Source of the DNA: Rhexocercosporidium sp. MPI-PUGE-AT-0058
Lineage: Eukaryota; Ascomycota; Leotiomycetes; Helotiales
Assembly: GCA_020746875.1 (NCBI GenBank)
Contig: JAGTJL010000013.1
Location: 1,302,001 to 1,366,000, forward strand
Length of the DNA stretch: 64,000 nucleotides
Reading direction: 5' to 3'
A model generated the notes under the pieces. The model saw only the letters and a list, made by a program, of their open reading frames with translations. It was not told the DNA's origin and did no database searches. This document shows positions 62,110-64,000 of this stretch, piece after piece. The position numbers were made by a program, and so were the translations under genes. The stretch's first letter is position 1, and each line of letters starts with the position of its first letter.

Positions 62110-62890
62110 ATGAAGCCTTCCCAAAGACAGCCTAGGGAGGTACTTCCCAGTAGTCACTTGACTCGGTATATACCTGTCACCTGGGACGCCTTCAAGTATC
62201 ATGTGTTAGTGGCTGACCCGTCTGGACAGAACGCTCTCTCATTTCGCAGAGAGCTCTGCCGCTCTCGCCGATACGATCCATAATGCCACTACTCCTTCTA
62301 CTTCTGACCTCTCGGCCTTGGTCGACTCATCTCATGTGTCCCATGCAATTGCATCGACTTATCATGCTCTCACAGTGCAAAGTCTACGTCAACACAACAG
62401 CCGTAACGGCTCCGGTCACCAACGCTCCATCGATCTGGGTACAAATCGTGCGCTACATGCTAGTCGGATTTCAGCTGGTCTTGAGGAGCTTGATGTCAAA
62501 CCGCCACCACATCTTCACACCAGTGTGACACAAGGCTTGGTCGGCACGACGCCCATGGAGTATTTCGAGGGGTATCCGTCCTCCCGATATCAGCAGCTCG
62601 ACAACTGTCAACCTCTCGTTTTACAGCCCATCGACGATGTACATCAGACAATGTCTCATTCACAGAGCGACGGACACTCGGTGAGAGTCAATGTTGGCGC
62701 GCAAGAACATGGCCATGGAAGATTGACATACTGGGTGCCCAGTCGAGGGCAGTACATGCATGCAAGAAGCGGGCTTCGGGACATAGCTGAGTGGGGAGAG
62801 GACCTTTCGGGTGTTGGTACACAATTCGATATCCTAGCCCACTCGGGAACTGCAGTGCCCCTGAACAATGCTGTTGATAAGGAATTGTAG
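62110..62890 (+). CDS. Hypothetical protein
   Basis: ATG 62110 opens MKPSQRQPREVL. The frame closes at 62281, while a second long frame open to TAG 62890 is in another phase. A GTGTTA donor after CAT (near 62202) and an AG acceptor in CGCAGAG (near 62253) would join them into one protein of roughly 240 aa. The longer part is rich in His, Ser, Gln and Gly (YHALTVQSLRQHNSR, HSQSDGHSVRVNVGAQEHGHGRLTYWVPS). No domain is recognised and the splice is not strong. Confidence 0.42.
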
Positions 62891-64000
62891 CTACCACGCG
62901 ATGAACTCATTTGAGATTTTGGAAACTCGAGTGAGAGGTAGAATGAATAGAAATAGAAAGAGAAAGAAGGGAAATAGATCGAGACTGGAACTACAATACT
63001 TTGAAATGAAATGAGATGATAACTGCTTGAGTGCTTGACGTCTCAACTATTCCGAGTTGTGGATATGAAACAATAACACGAACACGTTCCTATACGGATG
63101 TGTCAGAGGATCTCTAGATTCCTCTTTATCTGAAGTGGTTGTTGTGGTGTTGTGATGAAAAATAGCGGAGGAGTGGCCAAAGAAGAAAGAGTAAGCGAAC
63201 TTTTCGGTTGGGCGCTAAAAATAGGACTATCCAAGACTAAACATCGGCATCACTCTCTTGGATCTCATCCCATCTCACCTTCAGTTCACCATCTCAGTTG
63301 AGGAAATCGATCCGGCCAGAACTATTCCGTCTCGTTAGTTGTGTCTCTCATCCCCCCATCTGGTTGTCTCTACATGAGAACGAACCCAGTAAAGGCAGTA
63401 TGGGGAGGTTTCCCGGAGCTTTTGTCAGCGGTTGCACTCTCAAGAGCGAGCCTGTTCAGTAGCTAGCGGGCGCTCTCAGGCCTGTGCTGTACTATCCTGT
63501 GGCTGTTTCGTTTTTCGAGCCTAAATACCAAACAGATTACTAGCCCATCGCAATTTACACAAATGATCGGGATCGAGAATCAACTTCTGTCATTTTCCAA
63601 TTTTCTGTCACTTTATCTCTGAGGGGGCTCACTATCCTCGGGACAGCCTCCACTCGTTCCCCGGATGTGCCAGCAGAGCCGAACGGAGAAGCGTGGACGG
63701 GAAAGTGCAAGTGCAGGCTGGCAGGTCAGCCCGCCCCCTTTCACCAGTTCAGGAAGCTCACAAGAGCACCAGGAGAGAGAGAGGATGCTCGTAGTGTTTC
63801 GAGACATCATCATGAGCATGTCACTCGGCTCGGGCTGTTTCTGTTTCGAGCCGAACATTGCCAGATGAAGAAGGCCGGAACAATAATATCCAACACTCTC
63901 AACACGCGCCCATCTGTTGCTCCGGCTCCTCGCCTGTTACGTTACCCTAAACCTCCTTTGTGGCTTTGCGGAATATCTTCAGAGCTTCCGGTTCAGAGGC
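62891..64000. other. Unassigned right end
   Basis: Contains a purine-rich GAAATAGAAAGAGAAAG tract near 62940-62975, typical of a 3' UTR, and otherwise short frames. No gene could be supported. Confidence 0.4.

Noticed and set aside
62656..62910. Minus-strand frame opposite the hypothetical protein
   Set aside because: A shadow frame without domain or splice evidence.
1..64000. CRISPR arrays, integrons or bacterial operons
   Set aside because: The DNA is eukaryotic with spliced genes; no regular repeat-spacer pattern occurs.

Overview
The window is nuclear DNA from a filamentous ascomycete (Pezizomycotina). The coding genes are split by short GT-AG introns, mostly 45-80 nt, with branch sites of the CTAAC/CTGAC type. 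The gene families are typical of moulds: a PDR-type ABC transporter, P450s, Zn/bZIP/fungal-specific transcription factors, and HET-, Clr5- and 2EXR-domain proteins. The F-box, HET, Clr5 and 2EXR content would suit a Leotiomycete, but that is inference. All gene models are my own hand splicing. For many long reading frames the true ATG lies inside the frame.

Layout. 0.3-9.3 kb: a 12-exon PDR/ABCG drug-efflux pump on the minus strand, divergent from a P450 on the plus strand. 9.3-13.4 kb: gene-poor, ending in an apparently decayed Zn2Cys6-like gene on the minus strand. 13.6-15.9 kb: an Erg26-type sterol dehydrogenase that appears to be spliced to a hemerythrin-like (HHE di-iron) module. This is the most unusual gene here. 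17.4-21.7 kb: a zinc alcohol dehydrogenase and a second P450, both minus. 22.7-23.6 kb: an F-box protein. 26.0-29.9 kb: a bZIP regulator and a Fungal_trans_2-type regulator transcribed divergently. 31.2-32.5 kb: a seven-helix GPCR-like receptor. 32.5-37.5 kb: no recognisable gene. 37.6-38.8 kb: a broken extended-SDR reductase. 40-44.9 kb: the housekeeping genes PIG-S/Gpi17 and Fat1, divergent.

From about 45.9 kb to the end the DNA looks accessory. It holds a HET-domain protein beside an AT-rich tract, a small Cys-rich protein, a secreted lineage-type protein, a Clr5-domain protein, a second broken Clr5 locus, two decayed 2EXR-domain loci, a small secreted cysteine-rich protein, a 90-bp duplication and several low-complexity tracts. 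The mutation pattern, with stops and frameshifts in otherwise readable family domains, suggests birth-and-death turnover, possibly with RIP. I saw no transposase, reverse transcriptase, rRNA, tRNA or CRISPR array that I could defend.

Possible joint roles: the pump with its divergent P450 could be a detoxification or export pair. The ADH with the second P450 could be a small oxidative module. No PKS, NRPS or terpene synthase is present, so a secondary-metabolite cluster is not supported.
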